Shown: piece after piece, positions 34,708 to 47,285 of the stretch | Layout: each line of letters opens with the position of its first letter | Position numbering within the stretch: the first letter of the stretch is position 1 | Assembly: GCA_029891345.1 (NCBI GenBank) | Contig: CM056997.1 | Location: forward strand, 214,807,212-214,871,211 | Origin: Dryococelus australis | Lineage: Eukaryota; Arthropoda; Insecta; Phasmatodea; Phasmatidae | DNA length: 64,000 nt | Reading direction: 5' to 3' | The notes under the pieces: model-generated | Told to the model about the DNA's origin: nothing | What the model saw: only the letters and a program-made list of their open reading frames with translations | The model's database searches: none | Position numbers and translations under genes: made by a program

Positions 34708-35439
34708 TGTTATGCGCTGCGGCTGTCCGGCGCCGTGGGAGGTGAGCCACCTCGCCCCCCTCTTCCTGGAACGATGCGCGCTCGTGGGTGTCTGCTCCCT
34801 ATCTGGGAATCCCGTGAATGCCGACAGCGGCGAGACTTGCTGGCGTCACAGACCTCCTCTCGCCTGCTAGAGTTTCCGCGACGTTTAGCGAAGACGCAAG
34901 AACGTTCTGGTGAGACTGGCTGGCGTCTCAGCCCTCCGCGGCGCGTCGCGCTAGTTGGGGAAGATTCTAGATGGCCGCCTAAGACACTATATATACTACC
35001 GCAACCCAGTGGCCGGCAGTCTTTGACGGAGGCCGCCTAGCCGAGTGTGCGCGAGCGAAATGATGTGAGGACAACGACGGGAGATTGCGGGACGACGGCG
35101 AGTGAGGTGTTCGTGGCTTGAATGGACGAGAGGGCGTGAAACCGACGAGTGAAGCCTACTGTGCTTGAGGGCCCTTGGAGGACTCTAGAGTATTGCGACT
35201 GGCTGAACATGGACTGAACTGAGGTGGGACTGCATGAAAGTTTAGTACGGATTTTTATTGTAAATATTCGAACTATACATTTGGACACATATTTTACAGA
35301 ATATCTGAATAGATTGATACACTGTCTATTGGGACTGATCTTTAATGATTTAATTTCATTGATTTATTTGTTTATAAATTTTATTAATTGGTGTCAATTG
35401 TGAACAGTAGGCGATTTCAATTTATTGTGAGAATTTGTG
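34708..35439 (+). repeat. Gypsy-1-family LTR (copy D), 3' end missing
   Basis: Starts TGTTATGCGCTGCGG and follows the gypsy-1 LTR family in plus orientation: TATA box CACTATATATA at 34988, then the 'ggccggcagtctttga' and 'gtgaagcctactgtgc' blocks, and 'tgatacactgtctattggg'. It departs from the family at about 35438, before the terminal part, where another LTR-like sequence begins. No internal region adjoins it. Confidence 0.75.
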
Positions 35440-36066
35440 TTCAATATTAAATGTCTACCTTAAGTCTAATTAAAATCATTCTCAATGTCTTTGTTGTGTC
35501 ATAGTTAATTAATTCACATTCATGATTTACACACTTTTCGTCTGTCTGTTGCCATCATTTGCAATGTCTTTCACTCACACATCCAGTTCAATAGTTTAAC
35601 ATGCCAGTTGCGCTCTTTACTACACCGATGCTCGCAGTCACTGATTTTTCTCCCGCTAGTAATTTCCGATGCCACTCGTTGCGCTACTGGCTCGTCGTCT
35701 ATCGCCGCGCAATCACCCAAACTCCCGACTCTCATTGACTCTCCGCTAGGAGACCCGTCGAGGCTTAAATAATCGCTAGCCTTGATCTGGAAGTTTCGCT
35801 GCACCCCTAGTAACACTGAGAGAAACTAGGGCATTACCCTGAAAATTTTTCACATAAACGCAGAAATTCAACCTGCCGAAGGTCAGGACGTGCGAGCAGC
35901 AAAACGCTTATTACGGCGGCAGAAGGAAGAATGCACTGCAGTATGCCTAACTGGTACGATTACGCTCGCCTGTCATTCAGGCATTTCATCCTGGCTCGTC
36001 GCCCGCTATCATAACGCTACTCTGTCCTCTATCGCCCGCGCGGTACACAGCAGCGAGCGCATAACA
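35440..36066 (-). repeat. Candidate LTR of another family, abutting copy D
   Basis: Minus-strand reading starts TGTTATGCGCTCGC at 36066 and ends ...AATATTGAACA at 35440, giving LTR-like inverted ends. A TATA-like ATTATTTAAG lies near 35765. I found no matching partner LTR, no clear target duplication and no internal genes, so this is a candidate solo LTR only. Confidence 0.4.
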
Positions 36067-39056
36067 CTATTATACTCATGTAGTTGTTAACTAATCACCG
36101 ACTTCTTGCTTGCACAGTGGGAGGAAATGACTGAAACTACATTTTGTGGCTTCTTTGTTATTGTCTTGAGATCGAAAACCAACGGCTCTAGCGATCGAAA
36201 GCCAGCTTGGCCGCAAATAATTCCGCGAATTTCTCATGTCTTTAGGTATAACGCTTCATGAGAAATAATTCATTTTGGAGAAACAAAATGTAGTCTAGGG
36301 TTGGGATACATATCGCAGAGTAAGTACGCTAGCTACGCGTGCACAAACTTCGTGTTCCAAAATTGAACAGTTTCTTCTGCCAACACGACTATCGCGAACA
36401 GCGTGGATAGTATTAGATGCGAGAATACTGCTTGTGCAAACAACTGCTTTGAGATGTTTATACCTGGTAGGAAACCCCGAATTTCGCGAAAAGATTTCCG
36501 CCCACGCTATATTTCAATACCCTACTAACATACTAGCAGTTTTCTTGTGCTTATTGACGGCTTGTCTTTGTGAGAAGGGTTTCCTCACTTGAATGGCCAA
36601 TCAGAATTTGGTAACTCTGACACTTTACGTCTGTGATTCGCGGCCACACACCTAAGACGTGTACCACCTAGATCATCCAATCAAGACAGGTGATCTGAGC
36701 CAAAGTGTTATGAAATACAACTGGTAATGAAATATTTTGTTCTTTTGGAGAAATTCGCAGGTATCCACCCATTGGTTAATGCAGCTTGATTAAATTCAAA
36801 TTGTAAAAAGTATTTTTATATAAAAACTCGCATCTTTCGGAAATTAAGATATAAACAGACACGTCTATCTCTGTTGACCAAGTGACTTTGACAGTTAATT
36901 GATCTGGGGGAAGGCCAATGTTTGGTACTACATGCACACAAGACGAAAAATCAATCTACCTCATCTTTCCTCCATGATGTATGTCACTGACTGTGATTGC
37001 CACCAGTAAGATTCTTGCCACTCTAATTGCAGTGATTTGATTCCTAAAGTGACGGCGTCAATTCACGACAACGAAGGCCTCGCTTCCCGGCGAAGGCCTG
37101 TCTGCATCCGGCTAGTTGTCACTACCACGAAGTCAAGCGACTGTCACTATTACACGATACCTGCTACTGTACTTGGTTATTGTACAAGCTTCTACAAGAC
37201 CTGGTACGGGAGCCGGTATACCAGCCGCTATATGAGCTGCCATGGAAGATTCATATTACACGACAACAGTTCGCCTACTAGCATCTGGCACCCTCGGTGG
37301 GGGCGCAGTGTGTGGTTTGTAGTAAATATGAACCCCATTCGTGGAACTGCTACCAGTTAGTAACTTGCGTAAGCCTATGAAAAAAACTAGACAGCACATC
37401 TTAATATTGCTATATTACTGTTCGCCTTTTACATAAATTATTTTCTTACTAGTATAGATTCATTCGTTTTCTTGAAAATGACTTGCAGTCCCTAAAGTAA
37501 GAGCGCGTAATTTTTAATTTTAACGAAAATTACTGACCGGCTGTAAAATATAGTTTTTTTTTCTATATGTACCAGAATATAATCTGCATTATAATTTAAT
37601 GATGAAAAAAATTTGTGCCCGATGGAGATTCTAACTCACGCCTAATGCATATATACTACTCTCATGTGCTGCAACCTTACCACTGTACCGCTAATTCACA
37701 CAGTAGAGGGTGAGTTTATATTCTATTAATATTTCCATTTGTGAATTAACTCTCTCATGCAGTAGGTGATGATGTAAGTATTTAGAACGGTTTTAATCAG
37801 TAATTAAAAGTTGCCATCGCCAATATTATTCGTCGTTGTCGTATTTTGCATCTATATGAAAGCGTTTCAACCTCACGGATGTATAATCAAGATGGAGGCG
37901 TCCTTTCACGTCTCTACATCAACTCGTTTCAAGTAGTAGCCACGGGGAGCGCCGTACGCTCTGAAACTGCGATGTGATTGGCCAGGTACGAAAGCCGGTG
38001 TGGAACATTCTAGGAAAAATAGGACGTGCCCAATTACCACACCTGGAACGAAATCTGCCAGTACAAGCCGGGAAATGCCATGTCGGGTGCCACGCCACCC
38101 AGTAGCGTTTACTGAACGTGGTATCGTGTAATATCGCCTTAACTGAACAGCGACTGCCCCACATCGGTCGCGAAAGGAAATGTTGTGGAACTAAACTATT
38201 ACCTGTAACGGCGAAACATATGCTCAATTTAACTTGTACATTTTGTGAACTGCCAGTAAAATTAAAATCATTGGCACATAACATCCATAGATAAAATTAC
38301 AATTTTTTTACATAAAGAAAAAATAAAAAACTATTACTCCGGATCTTTATATGCCAACTGTTTACAGTAAATACGGAAGAAAATAATACTATAACAATAT
38401 CACTTCTTATAATAGCCCTCAGATTTTACGCGACTGTATCTCCCGTCACGTTGAGGTAAATACGACAAAAAAAAAATGGAAGTAATATGTTTAGGTAATA
38501 ACTCTGCAAAAGAATTAACTGCTTTAGATTAGGTAAGTTAACGTATCTTTGCACGCTTTGAATGAATAAATATATTATTTTAACCTTGAAAGTCAGTGCA
38601 AAGTTGGATAATTTTACTGCATTGCGCAATTTATTTGGTAGTTACAATTTCTAAAGCTGTTTCTGGTCATAATTGTTATTACAGCCGATTCGACAATCAC
38701 GAAAGAAGTTAAAATTCATTAAATTCAAAGAAATTAAACTAATTTTATATGAGTGACACTTGGATTTAATGTTATATTTGGAACTGTTCTCACAGACATT
38801 TATAACCCAAAATATTAATGAATCGTAAGACATATCTTAATGTATAAAATATATCAAACTTACAGCACACAAAATTCTATGCCAGTTATAACTTATTTGC
38901 TTTAATGCACTCTCGTATTACATATTGGACTCTATCGCGGCTTTCATGAACTGCTCATCCAGTATGATAAAAATAATAATAATGCACTTAAGGTATGAAA
39001 ACGTCTTAAGTAAGATAACACGTTTTCGATGTACGATGACGTATTACCGCTATTAG
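36067..39056. other. Noncoding DNA with one SINE-like head
   Basis: Open frames at 37037-37360 (plus) and 37919-38284 (minus) are uninterrupted for about 110-120 codons but show no motif I recognise and lie in locally GC-richer DNA. I leave them uncalled. Confidence 0.45.
37610..37703 (-). repeat. tRNA-derived SINE head
   Basis: The minus strand shows an A box-like TTAGCGGTACAGTGGTAAGG and, 45 bp on, a B box-like GAGTTAGAATCTCC. The spacing is that of a tRNA gene, but the stems do not pair as in a real tRNA, so it is a SINE or tRNA pseudogene. Confidence 0.5.
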
Positions 39057-39280
39057 TCACACTGATAAGAAGTCACGCTGATAAGAAGTCACATTGATAA
39101 GACGTCACACTGATAAGAAGTCACACTGATAAGAAGTCACACTGATAAGAAGTCACACTGATAAGAAGTCACACTGATAAGACGTCACGCTGATAAGAAG
39201 TCACGCTGATAAGAAGTCACACTGATAAGAAGTCGCGCTGATAAGAAGTCACGCTGATAAGAAGTCACACTGATAAGAAG
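39057..39280. repeat. 16-bp tandem repeat, 14 copies
   Basis: Unit TCACACTGATAAGAAG repeated 14 times in perfect 16-bp register. Variants are GACG for GAAG, CGC or CAT for CAC, and one TCGC. Confidence 0.92.
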
Positions 39281-39474
39281 TCACAGAGCTGTGTCACGAG
39301 CCTCTCCGTGTAACTGCCACTGTTGGAACTCTGTCAAGAATGCAACTGTTTTTTTTTCCCCAGGACGAAAGCAAACTGTCAGATGTAATTTTTTTAGAGT
39401 AGCCTGATGCGTTATTCAGCGCTGTCTGCACGACCCTGGCAAGGAGCATAGCGTACAGGGGAAGAGTAACTGAA

Positions 39475-39690
39475 GAGATCTGGCTAACTCTTAACAGCGA
39501 CGTCTTGACAGCCGATGAATGGAGCAGCGCCGGAATGAAAGGGCGGGAGGAACGGCAGATCCCCGAGAAAAACCCGCCGACCAGCGGCATCGTCCGGCAC
39601 GATTCGCGCTTGCGAAAATCCGGGATTGAATCCTGTTCGCATTCGTGGGACGCAAGCGTGCTAACCGCTCAGCGATCGCGGCCCCTAACA
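39475..39690 (-). repeat. tRNA-derived SINE with body
   Basis: On the minus strand the tRNA-like head (39600-39690) has A box CGCTGAGCGGTTAGCACG and B box GGATTCAATCC. The body (39475-39570, with CATTCCGGCGCTGCTCCAT and TTAAGAG..AGATCTCTTCA) recurs at 48305-48412. RNA polymerase III would transcribe an intact copy; the source of mobility would be a LINE not seen here. Confidence 0.65.
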
Positions 39691-40136
39691 GGAGAATGGA
39701 GTATAACGAGAGAACCGTTACCATTCGTTTGCCAATGTAGGTAATTTGGAACTGCCAACGTTATAGCACTTAATAAACTACACATATTCACTTTTTTATG
39801 TTGGCAGACAATGCACATGAAGTCGACAGCCTGTATTTTATTATCATTTTATGACTGACCATCATTTTGTGAGCAATGTTATGGGTTAGATCCTTTGCGT
39901 TATATCACAAATTCTTCCGAGAGAATAAGAATCTTAGCCATGGAGATAGAACTCTAAGTTTACAACAGAATCATGCGAATAATTAATTAAACTTCACGTG
40001 GTATGCAAACGGCTGTTGTGAAGATCGCATAGACAAAGATTACTGTCGCTCCACCATGAAAATGAAAACATGTAACCAAGCAAGTGTTTCTACGATACTT
40101 CAAGCGGGAAACTGTACGTTAGAATTCATTGTATAT

Positions 40137-40660
40137 TTACGCGATTGGCAGGTAGTAAATATTCGGTTTAAAAGCGCATTTATTTAATTGCAGAAGCTGG
40201 CGGAGACCGTTTAAACTCTCAGCCTGGGGTGTCTCGAGTAAGAAATCGTTTTCCGTGACGCGAGTTGCTGCGGCAAAGTAAGTAGAACTGAGGTCTGCGG
40301 AGGCCGCAGGTACGTGTGTTAGAGGGCGGGCGGGGAGAGGGAGGTTATTCAAATGAGGACCCCGTGGTGGATGAAAGCGCGACGAGGAAGGAGGATGACC
40401 CGTTGGGGGAGGGGGGGAGGGGGTAACAGGTGTGGCGGTTCCTCGCAGCTGCTCTCGATACCCACAGAGACCTTCCTCCCCTCTTCCCCCTCCCGAATCG
40501 GGCAACACACAAGTGTGGTCAGAGCACCGCACCCACGCCGCCTCCCAGCGACTGTACAGCACCTCACAAGAGTGCTGCCCACACACGCTCGCTCCGCAGG
40601 ACAATACGCCCTTTGGCACAGCACTTCATTCCGGAGATATTTCCTTCTGCATTTTAATCT
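40137..40660. other. GC-rich region with a 160-codon minus-strand frame, unassigned
   Basis: An island rich in G, C and CpG within AT-rich DNA. The minus strand is open from 40619 to 40137 (160 codons) and the plus strand is also open in three overlapping frames. The minus-strand product would be Pro-rich in the middle with no known domain. A noncoding promoter-type island or a GC-rich repeat is at least as likely as a gene. Confidence 0.35.
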
Positions 40661-40839
40661 ATAGTCTATTAGCGGGTTCTTCGCACTTTTCCTATCAAAC
40701 CTTTGAACAATCAGCCCACGTAGGATACGTGTTTAGTTGTTTCCTTAATATGTCGTGCATCACAAGCATTTTATAATCATGCTAAAATAAAAACATCTCA
40801 TTTATGGAAAAAATTAACGTCTATTTTTGGCTATTTTGT

Positions 40840-41170
40840 CTATAAATTGTATTATTTCATTTGTAGTTATAATGAATAAAAAACAAGAAAAAGTAAGTAT
40901 GTTGGTAATGGCTGGTAAGAAAAAGTTCTTATGCAGAATATTATAACCCTTTAAGCGCGATTGACTCTTGTAGAAGACGGCCATTATCGCGCCATGGCTC
41001 CCTTATTTAAAGGGTTCAAGATAGTGCGCACGAATTCGGTGCGTTGTACCTTTGGTGTATATTTTTTTTTACACTAAGTTAAGCTTTGTTTTCATGAGGA
41101 TGAAGAACCTGAATGTAGAACGTCAGCAGGTCAGGCTTCAGAAAAGTTGGAAATAACCGCAAATAAATCG
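40840..41170 (+). repeat. Dispersed repeat family R1, copy 4
   Basis: Same strand as copy 1 (1240-1480), sharing 'tataaattgtattatttcatt', 'ttggtaatggctggtaaga', 'cttatgcagaatattata' and 'gcgcacgaattcggtgcg'. An extra 'ccctttaa...ttaaaggg' inverted segment (40947-41026) interrupts it. Confidence 0.65.
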
Positions 41171-41321
41171 TATCTCATATATTTCTTTGGCAGTAAAATT
41201 ACTATGAATGATTAAAATAATATTAAAAAAAACGCAGCTCTTATACCTAAGTACTAACGATTCGAGATTTTAAAAAGCACATAAGTATGAAAAAATCGGC
41301 GATTCCTCTTCACGAGCCAAC

Positions 41322-41327
<6 letters not shown>

Positions 41328-41391
<64 letters not shown>
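41328..41391. repeat. (TA)n microsatellite
   Basis: About 31 uninterrupted TA dinucleotides. Confidence 0.95.
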
Positions 41392-41397
<6 letters not shown>

Positions 41398-42099
41398 GCG
41401 TACATTTTGTGATTTGTCGACATAATGGATATCGATGATGATAACTTGATAAAATTACCAAACCAGTTATAAAATTACCTTTTTTGTTAGCATTGGTACA
41501 ATATTCTTTACTTCAAATATCGATTCATACAAATTTCACAAAAAAAAGGTTTATTTATTACGAAGTGTAGTTTCAGCTTTAATATTTAATGTTTCTCTAA
41601 GTCAGATGAGCGATATGTTATGATTTGTTTGAGATCCGACTCTTGGCTGACTGGCGATAAGGCTATTTTTACTTCAAAAGTTAACATTTAAACACGGGCA
41701 AACTGCATAACAAATTCCCAGGTAATATTCTTCATTGTTTTCTAATAACATTGCCTGTCGTCTCGAGATGTAGCATAACATACCAGTTATTCTGCTTCAT
41801 TCATAGATTAATGCATACAATAACGTAGATTTTTAAAGCCTGTAATTCATCCCATTCTTCTTTTTAAACACATTTAACTCCGTTGTCATACTTATTTATT
41901 TGAGACTACTTTTTCGTGTGAAAACAAAGAAGGTTGCAATTTGCAAAAATAAGATAATCCTCTTAAATGCCCTGAAGCTTTTAAGTCACAAGGCCTTATA
42001 TATGAGGCTTTGCACATAGAATGCAGTCAGTGATGAAGTAGCCAAATTGTGAAATTTAAGGGGAAAGTACACCTAACCTGAAACAGAGCCTAGAAAATT

Positions 42100-42290
42100 A
42101 CACCAGAGAGTCAACGCGCCGCATTCGTGAGCAGCCAGTGTAATTACATATTGCATAGGAAATATTTCTTATCAGTCATTAGTAACGCGCCTATTTTCTC
42201 TCTGTTTAAGTCCATATTAATTGCAAATGAATATTAAAATTTATTTATAAATAAAATATAAGAAAACGTTTTTTTTTTTTTCAAACAAAA
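42100..42290 (-). repeat. Dispersed repeat family R1, copy 5
   Basis: Contains 'cgccgcattcgtgagc', 'attgcataggaaatatttc' and 'acgcgcctattttctctctg', matching copies 2 and 3. Confidence 0.6.
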
Positions 42291-43369
42291 TATAACGTAA
42301 TTTTTTTGCACAAGTAGGTACTAAACGGCCGTGGTGCATGACACACAACCAAGTACCTCAAGCTTAAGGTGATTTTTCAGTTTTTTAATTTAAAAAAAAT
42401 GCGAAGAAACCACGAATAGACTACAATGCATGTGTCTTGTAAAACTGCCTTTCTTACTAACTAAACCTGTATCGAGTTAATAAACCAGTTTAAGTAAATA
42501 ATACTTTCATAAATACAAATTATAACAATGCTATGAAAGATTAGGCCAAAGAAACTTTAAAACATTTATAGACCCATTCCATTAACACAAATATATAAGT
42601 TTTGTCCTAGAATATACAAAAAAAATACGTTGTATTTACAACAAACTAAATACTACTTTAAAAATAATTACCAATATCGAATTGACTTAATGATTGCCAG
42701 ATATGTTGTTCACCTTCCCTGAAACATCACAGTTTAAACGAAGTATTCGATTTATTTTGCCAATTTGTACTTGATGTAGTGCATACCAATATTTCAAATA
42801 ACACAGCATGCCAGTTTACGAAATAGCGATTGAGAAGCATAAACGAAGGAAGATTTGTGTAGCTTATGGTTTATGTCAAGACAATGCCATCAACACGTTT
42901 GAAATGGGTGTATGGGTTATAGAAAGGTGCACATTGTTATTGTTATTGTGAGTTTAAATTGTAATGCCTAATTTACAATGCTTTTTTTAAGCACTAAGAT
43001 ATAGGCACATCTCATGAATAAAAACATACAAAATTTACTTTATAATTTGGATACAGGTTGAAATTCGAACTTACATTACAATTATTTTTAAAAGTCTCTG
43101 GGCTTAGCCAGGTCTTTAAAGAATGGAGACCTTGATTAAATAATAACATAATAACAATATTCTAATTTATTTATAAATAGTCCAAAAATACTCCGAAATT
43201 AACATCTCTATTAATGGCTATAACATGTCATTTATAGCTACTTTTTACATGAGTGTCCGTTATTTTACAGAAATTAGCTGAACGAAAAAGTTAAAATAAG
43301 TTTCAATAAACAAAAAAACACCTTTTAAAATGCTATTAGAAATTATATATTTGATACATTAGAGTCAGT

Positions 43370-43940
43370 ATTACTCGTCCATCCAGTACCACCTCGTTTA
43401 AGTACAGACATTAACACTAATTCCTGTCTTATACACAGTAGTCTTCCACTTGTCGTATACGTCTCCCTCCTCAGCACTCGCGCACACTATTCTGACCGCA
43501 GCCTCCCAAACTCTCGTTCCTTGACATCGCGATATTTGCACTCAGGCCAGGTGGCTTCAGCTATAATTATAGGGCAAACGCCCTGGTCCAGAAACTTTTC
43601 CACACATCTTATTGCACCGTGGGGGGCAATGACCCGAAGATTCTCGCACTTGATCTCAAGTCTTCTACTCCACTGACTGTGACGGCGGGGGCTGGGAGGG
43701 GGCGGCAGTAATGCCAGTCCAGGACAGCTTTCAATCATTTCCCCCACCAGCCTGGCGACTTAGAGATGGGGCTGGGTCCATCTAGGGGAAGCACAGGTCG
43801 TGGTGAGTCACACACAGCTACGTCGAGACAAGCCGCGTGTAACACTATGCCTGGTGCGAGAGTCCGCAGGTATCGCTACATACTCTTGAAGTCTGTTCGG
43901 AACGAACAGACTCTCCAACATCAGGACCCTCACAGGACGC
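43370..43940 (-). repeat. Gypsy LTR fragment with a short internal stub
   Basis: The right part ends GTGTAACA at 43844. The next 95 bp include 'cgaacagactctccaacatc', which also lies just inside the gypsy-1 3' LTR near 2622. The left part parallels the gypsy-1 LTR loosely ('cacagtagtcttc', 'cagtaccacctcg'). It is a truncated minus-strand element of a related family. Confidence 0.6.
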
Positions 43941-44319
43941 CTTAATATAGAGGAACAATTGCAATGAAAATAAATTTTACTACCCCATCGTGCGTAGAAT
44001 ATAATTTTCGTGTGAGAGGAGTTGTAGGGAGAGTGATACAAATTTTAACTGTTTTGACCTACGATGCATAGCTTTCGAGAAATTAGCAAAAATACAATTT
44101 TCCAAAAAATCTTAAACATGAATATTACAGCAATGCATTTATTAGTGTAGATTGGCCATTGGTTCAATTTAATGTCTGGATCCTCAGTCACTCTCTCTTC
44201 CTCTTCTCCTCTCACATTTAAGATGAACATATAATTCATGTCACATATGTACAAAATTGTATTGAGGGTTTGTAATTTTTAGGAATGAAGTTACTAGATG
44301 GTTTTGATGTTCCTAAGGA

Positions 44320-44480
44320 TCGACTGTGCCAGTATGCAAGCAGTGGCGAAGCGAGCTGTAATTTCATGGGCAAGCTACTACGTGCGGGAGATCTCACAAA
44401 TAAAGGGGGGTCCTCCCCCGGGAAAATTTGGATTTCAAGGTGCAAAATGGTGCCATTTAAACATTTTTTCGTACCTAGAT
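44320..44480. repeat. Interspersed repeat end ('cagtggcgaagcg' type)
   Basis: Begins 'cagtggcgaagcgagc' and holds 'ggggtcctcccccggg' followed by 'aatttggatttcaaggtgcaaaa'. Sequences of this form are common transposon-derived ends in invertebrate genomes. No coding part is present. Confidence 0.4.
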
Positions 44481-45391
44481 AAAAATACTCTGCTTGTAAA
44501 AATATTGATAATTTTTAACATAAAATTTGCCGAGTGAAAAATCTTACAAAGATACTTTCATCAAACCCGGAACCTTGTCCACTCAAAATCAATATTATTT
44601 TAATACCCTTAGACAGTGAGGTATTTACATACAGAGCAATTTTGTTTGTACAGAAGTGTAGCCAGGAAAAATCATTATTCGTTTGTGTAAAGATGGAAAG
44701 CAGTCAACGTGAATGAGCAGGAGGCAGGAAAAAACTAAGTATGTAGAGTGTGTATCAAAAGAGAAGGTTCTTCTAGCACAGCGTGAGGGAAGGAAGCTCA
44801 GAAGGGGAGGTGTCCAGTGATAGCCTACAGGAGGGAGGGAACACGAGAGGGAGGGTAGCCGAAGTCATAACAGCCGAGCTGAAAATATATTTACCGTTAT
44901 CCTTGCGCCCTTGTAAGTTACTGTTCGTACCGTGCAGCTGTATTTCACCAAAAATAGACAGATGATTATATTTCAACCAGCTGCAGCACAGTTGTGAAGA
45001 TATAGGGACATATGAGCAGATTATGCGGTGTGTTTACAAAGACCGACCACGGGTGTAACGGGTTTACGATACCCTAATGTGCTTGGATTGCTAATCAGTG
45101 TAATTAGACGCACTGACACTCAACATTGTCACCCAGAGCGACAGTTTGCGCCACTAAGGTTGTCTCTTAACCAGATACAGAAGTAATACACCTAGATTAG
45201 ACAACGCACATCACTAAATAGTTACAGGAAAATGTGTCATGGAAAGCTGCCTTGTGCTTTCGGAACATGTGGTATTGATACATTCAAACATGTAGGCCTA
45301 CATAGTTTTATTGTACTTTTGGAGCAAATATTTACATCAGCCTTGAAATGTGCATGTAAACTAATGCGTACACACGTTTTTCCATTACGGT

Positions 45392-45751
45392 TCACCTTCT
45401 GAATCGACGTTGAAGTACAAATCGTAATAGCACAAATGAACTGCCGGCATCCCCAACAATCGGTCGACACTTATCAATCATGTGGGAGTTATTTATTGTC
45501 CATCTCACTACCTGAATGTCAAAATCGTCAATGTTAGTCTTAATTTGTCGTTTTGCTTGATGTTTGTGTGGGGTAGAAAAATATTTTAATGTACCATCCT
45601 TGAACTGTACTTCCTGTTTTATTCTGTAAACAACTGCGGGTGGAACAACTATTGCCGCACTGACTCTCACTACCTCAGAAAGTGGTATTTGAATGCCTTC
45701 CTCTGATTCATTGGTCATGGACTTCAGCATATTAAGATTATTTCCCTGCAT
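45392..45751 (-). pseudogene. Transposase N-terminal (helix-turn-helix) fragment
   Basis: A 119-codon minus-strand frame. The segment IPLSEVVRVSAAIVV..VYRIKQE resembles a helix-turn-helix, followed by a linker KHQAKRQIKTNIDDFDIQVVR, an arrangement I associate with DNA-binding regions of IS630/Tc1/pogo-type transposase-derived proteins in insects. The catalytic DDE part is missing downstream. A short, intact but isolated piece; identification tentative. Confidence 0.42.
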
Positions 45752-46502
45752 TCACAGTGCACAACTTTAGCTTGTCATTGTTCCAACTGTTAATTTTATC
45801 AACGGAAATATTACAACACGTATGTTAATTTACGCTCTTTGCACATATAGAATGTACACGCACTCCCGCACCGCTCGCATATTGATGTTTTCACTCTAGC
45901 TGTTATACACCCGCTAGAGACAGCCGAACATCTGAGGGCCGGCGAGGGAAGTGTGATGTATGCGAAGGACATCCAGATCGGCTCGCATTGGAAATTAACG
46001 GTGGTTTGGTCTGATCAGTGTCCGAGGTAATTGATTGTACAGATATAGCACATGCCATAATCATATTAGAAAACGACCTGATTAAAATTGCTGCAAACTC
46101 ATCACTGCGACCATATTATAAAAATCACTTTCATTATGATTAATTCAAATTTTCTACCATATATACTGAAATCGAGAATTTACAAGGATTCATCGCCGGT
46201 ACGAAGCTAGATAACATATTATAGCATTGCATCAACATTTCGGATAACTGAACACAAATAACACATTTATTTACACCTGCAAACATTCTCATCCGTCACA
46301 ATTAATATACTGTAAAGTAATATTTTAACTTAATAACCCACGTGTTAACATCCTTTGAAAACAATAAATATGGCCAGGAAAACAACTTTGTTTAGGCTAT
46401 TACATCCAGCTAACCACGAGAGTTTCTAATAAATATTTTTATTTGGAAATGACGTACAAAATTACCTTTCTTGCATGTTGTTGTGATCGTAAGTTCAGGT
46501 GT

Positions 46503-46589
46503 CAGCCTACCCTCTTTTATGATGTCACATTCAGCCTACCCTCTTTTATGATGTCACATTCAGCCTACCCTCTTTTATGATGTCACATT
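46503..46589. repeat. 29-bp tandem repeat, three copies
   Basis: Three perfect copies of a 29-bp unit containing 'cctaccctcttttatgatg'. Confidence 0.93.
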
Positions 46590-47194
46590 TTCCCTGTAAA
46601 GTGAAAGCATTGCTGGAAAAATGCTTCACTCGTAATCCACACAAACACCACACTTACATCCACATGATTCTGTTGCACTCATTCTATCTACTCGGTTCTC
46701 AGTCTCACACGATAATTTTATAACTTTTATGTAAGGCATATATCGCGTACTAATATGCATAACATTCTCAGCACCAAAACTAAATTAAATAAAAACAATA
46801 CGATGCGTGTTGTGCGCATGAACTTGCCCACGCATCGATCTAGTAACTGTAAACTACACCACGCCAACAGCCTGTGGCTAGACCAGCTTCGGCTATGTCC
46901 GCTTCAGTTCGGTGAAGAAAGCACTACCACCGTAGCTTCTAACACAAGTTAACGCAACCATAATCCCCGCCCCTCCCCGGGCTGTCTTCCTACCCTGCCG
47001 TCCCTCCGTAGTCTGGGAAACCATTGTTACCTCCTACCTGCTGGAAGCATTACTTACAGTGCTTCCAAACATCTTGGCTTTGCTAGCCAACAAGTTGTTT
47101 TCTTATAATGTACAGTATTGTTTCCTGAGTATAATGTGTACCACATGAGTGAAAAGTTACCTTAAAGTAAATATAAGTTAGAATTTAATATTTA

Positions 47195-47285
47195 TTTTAA
47201 ATATAACATTGCCAGGAAACTGTCTGGGCAAGCATTGCTTGCCTTGCCTGCCCTAACGAGACGCCACTGTATGTAAAGCAACCTT
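47195..47285. repeat. Interspersed repeat end
   Basis: Read on the minus strand: CAGTGGCGTCTCGTTAGGGC, then AGGCAAGGCAAGCAATGC. A transposon-terminus-like sequence often seen in invertebrates; no matching opposite end found. Confidence 0.35.

Noticed and set aside
34735..35288. Open frames of 101 and 83 codons
   Set aside because: They lie wholly within the gypsy-1-family LTR copy D and its conserved LTR blocks.
37919..38284. 121-codon minus-strand gene
   Set aside because: No motif, no promoter or partner exon, locally GC-richer DNA; kept as noncoding.
39057..39280. Possible CRISPR array (regular short repeats)
   Set aside because: Repeats are directly adjacent with no spacers and the sequence is eukaryotic; this is a 16-bp minisatellite.
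41270..41461. 63-codon frame with a Tyr-Ile repeat
   Set aside because: Pure translation of the (TA)n microsatellite.
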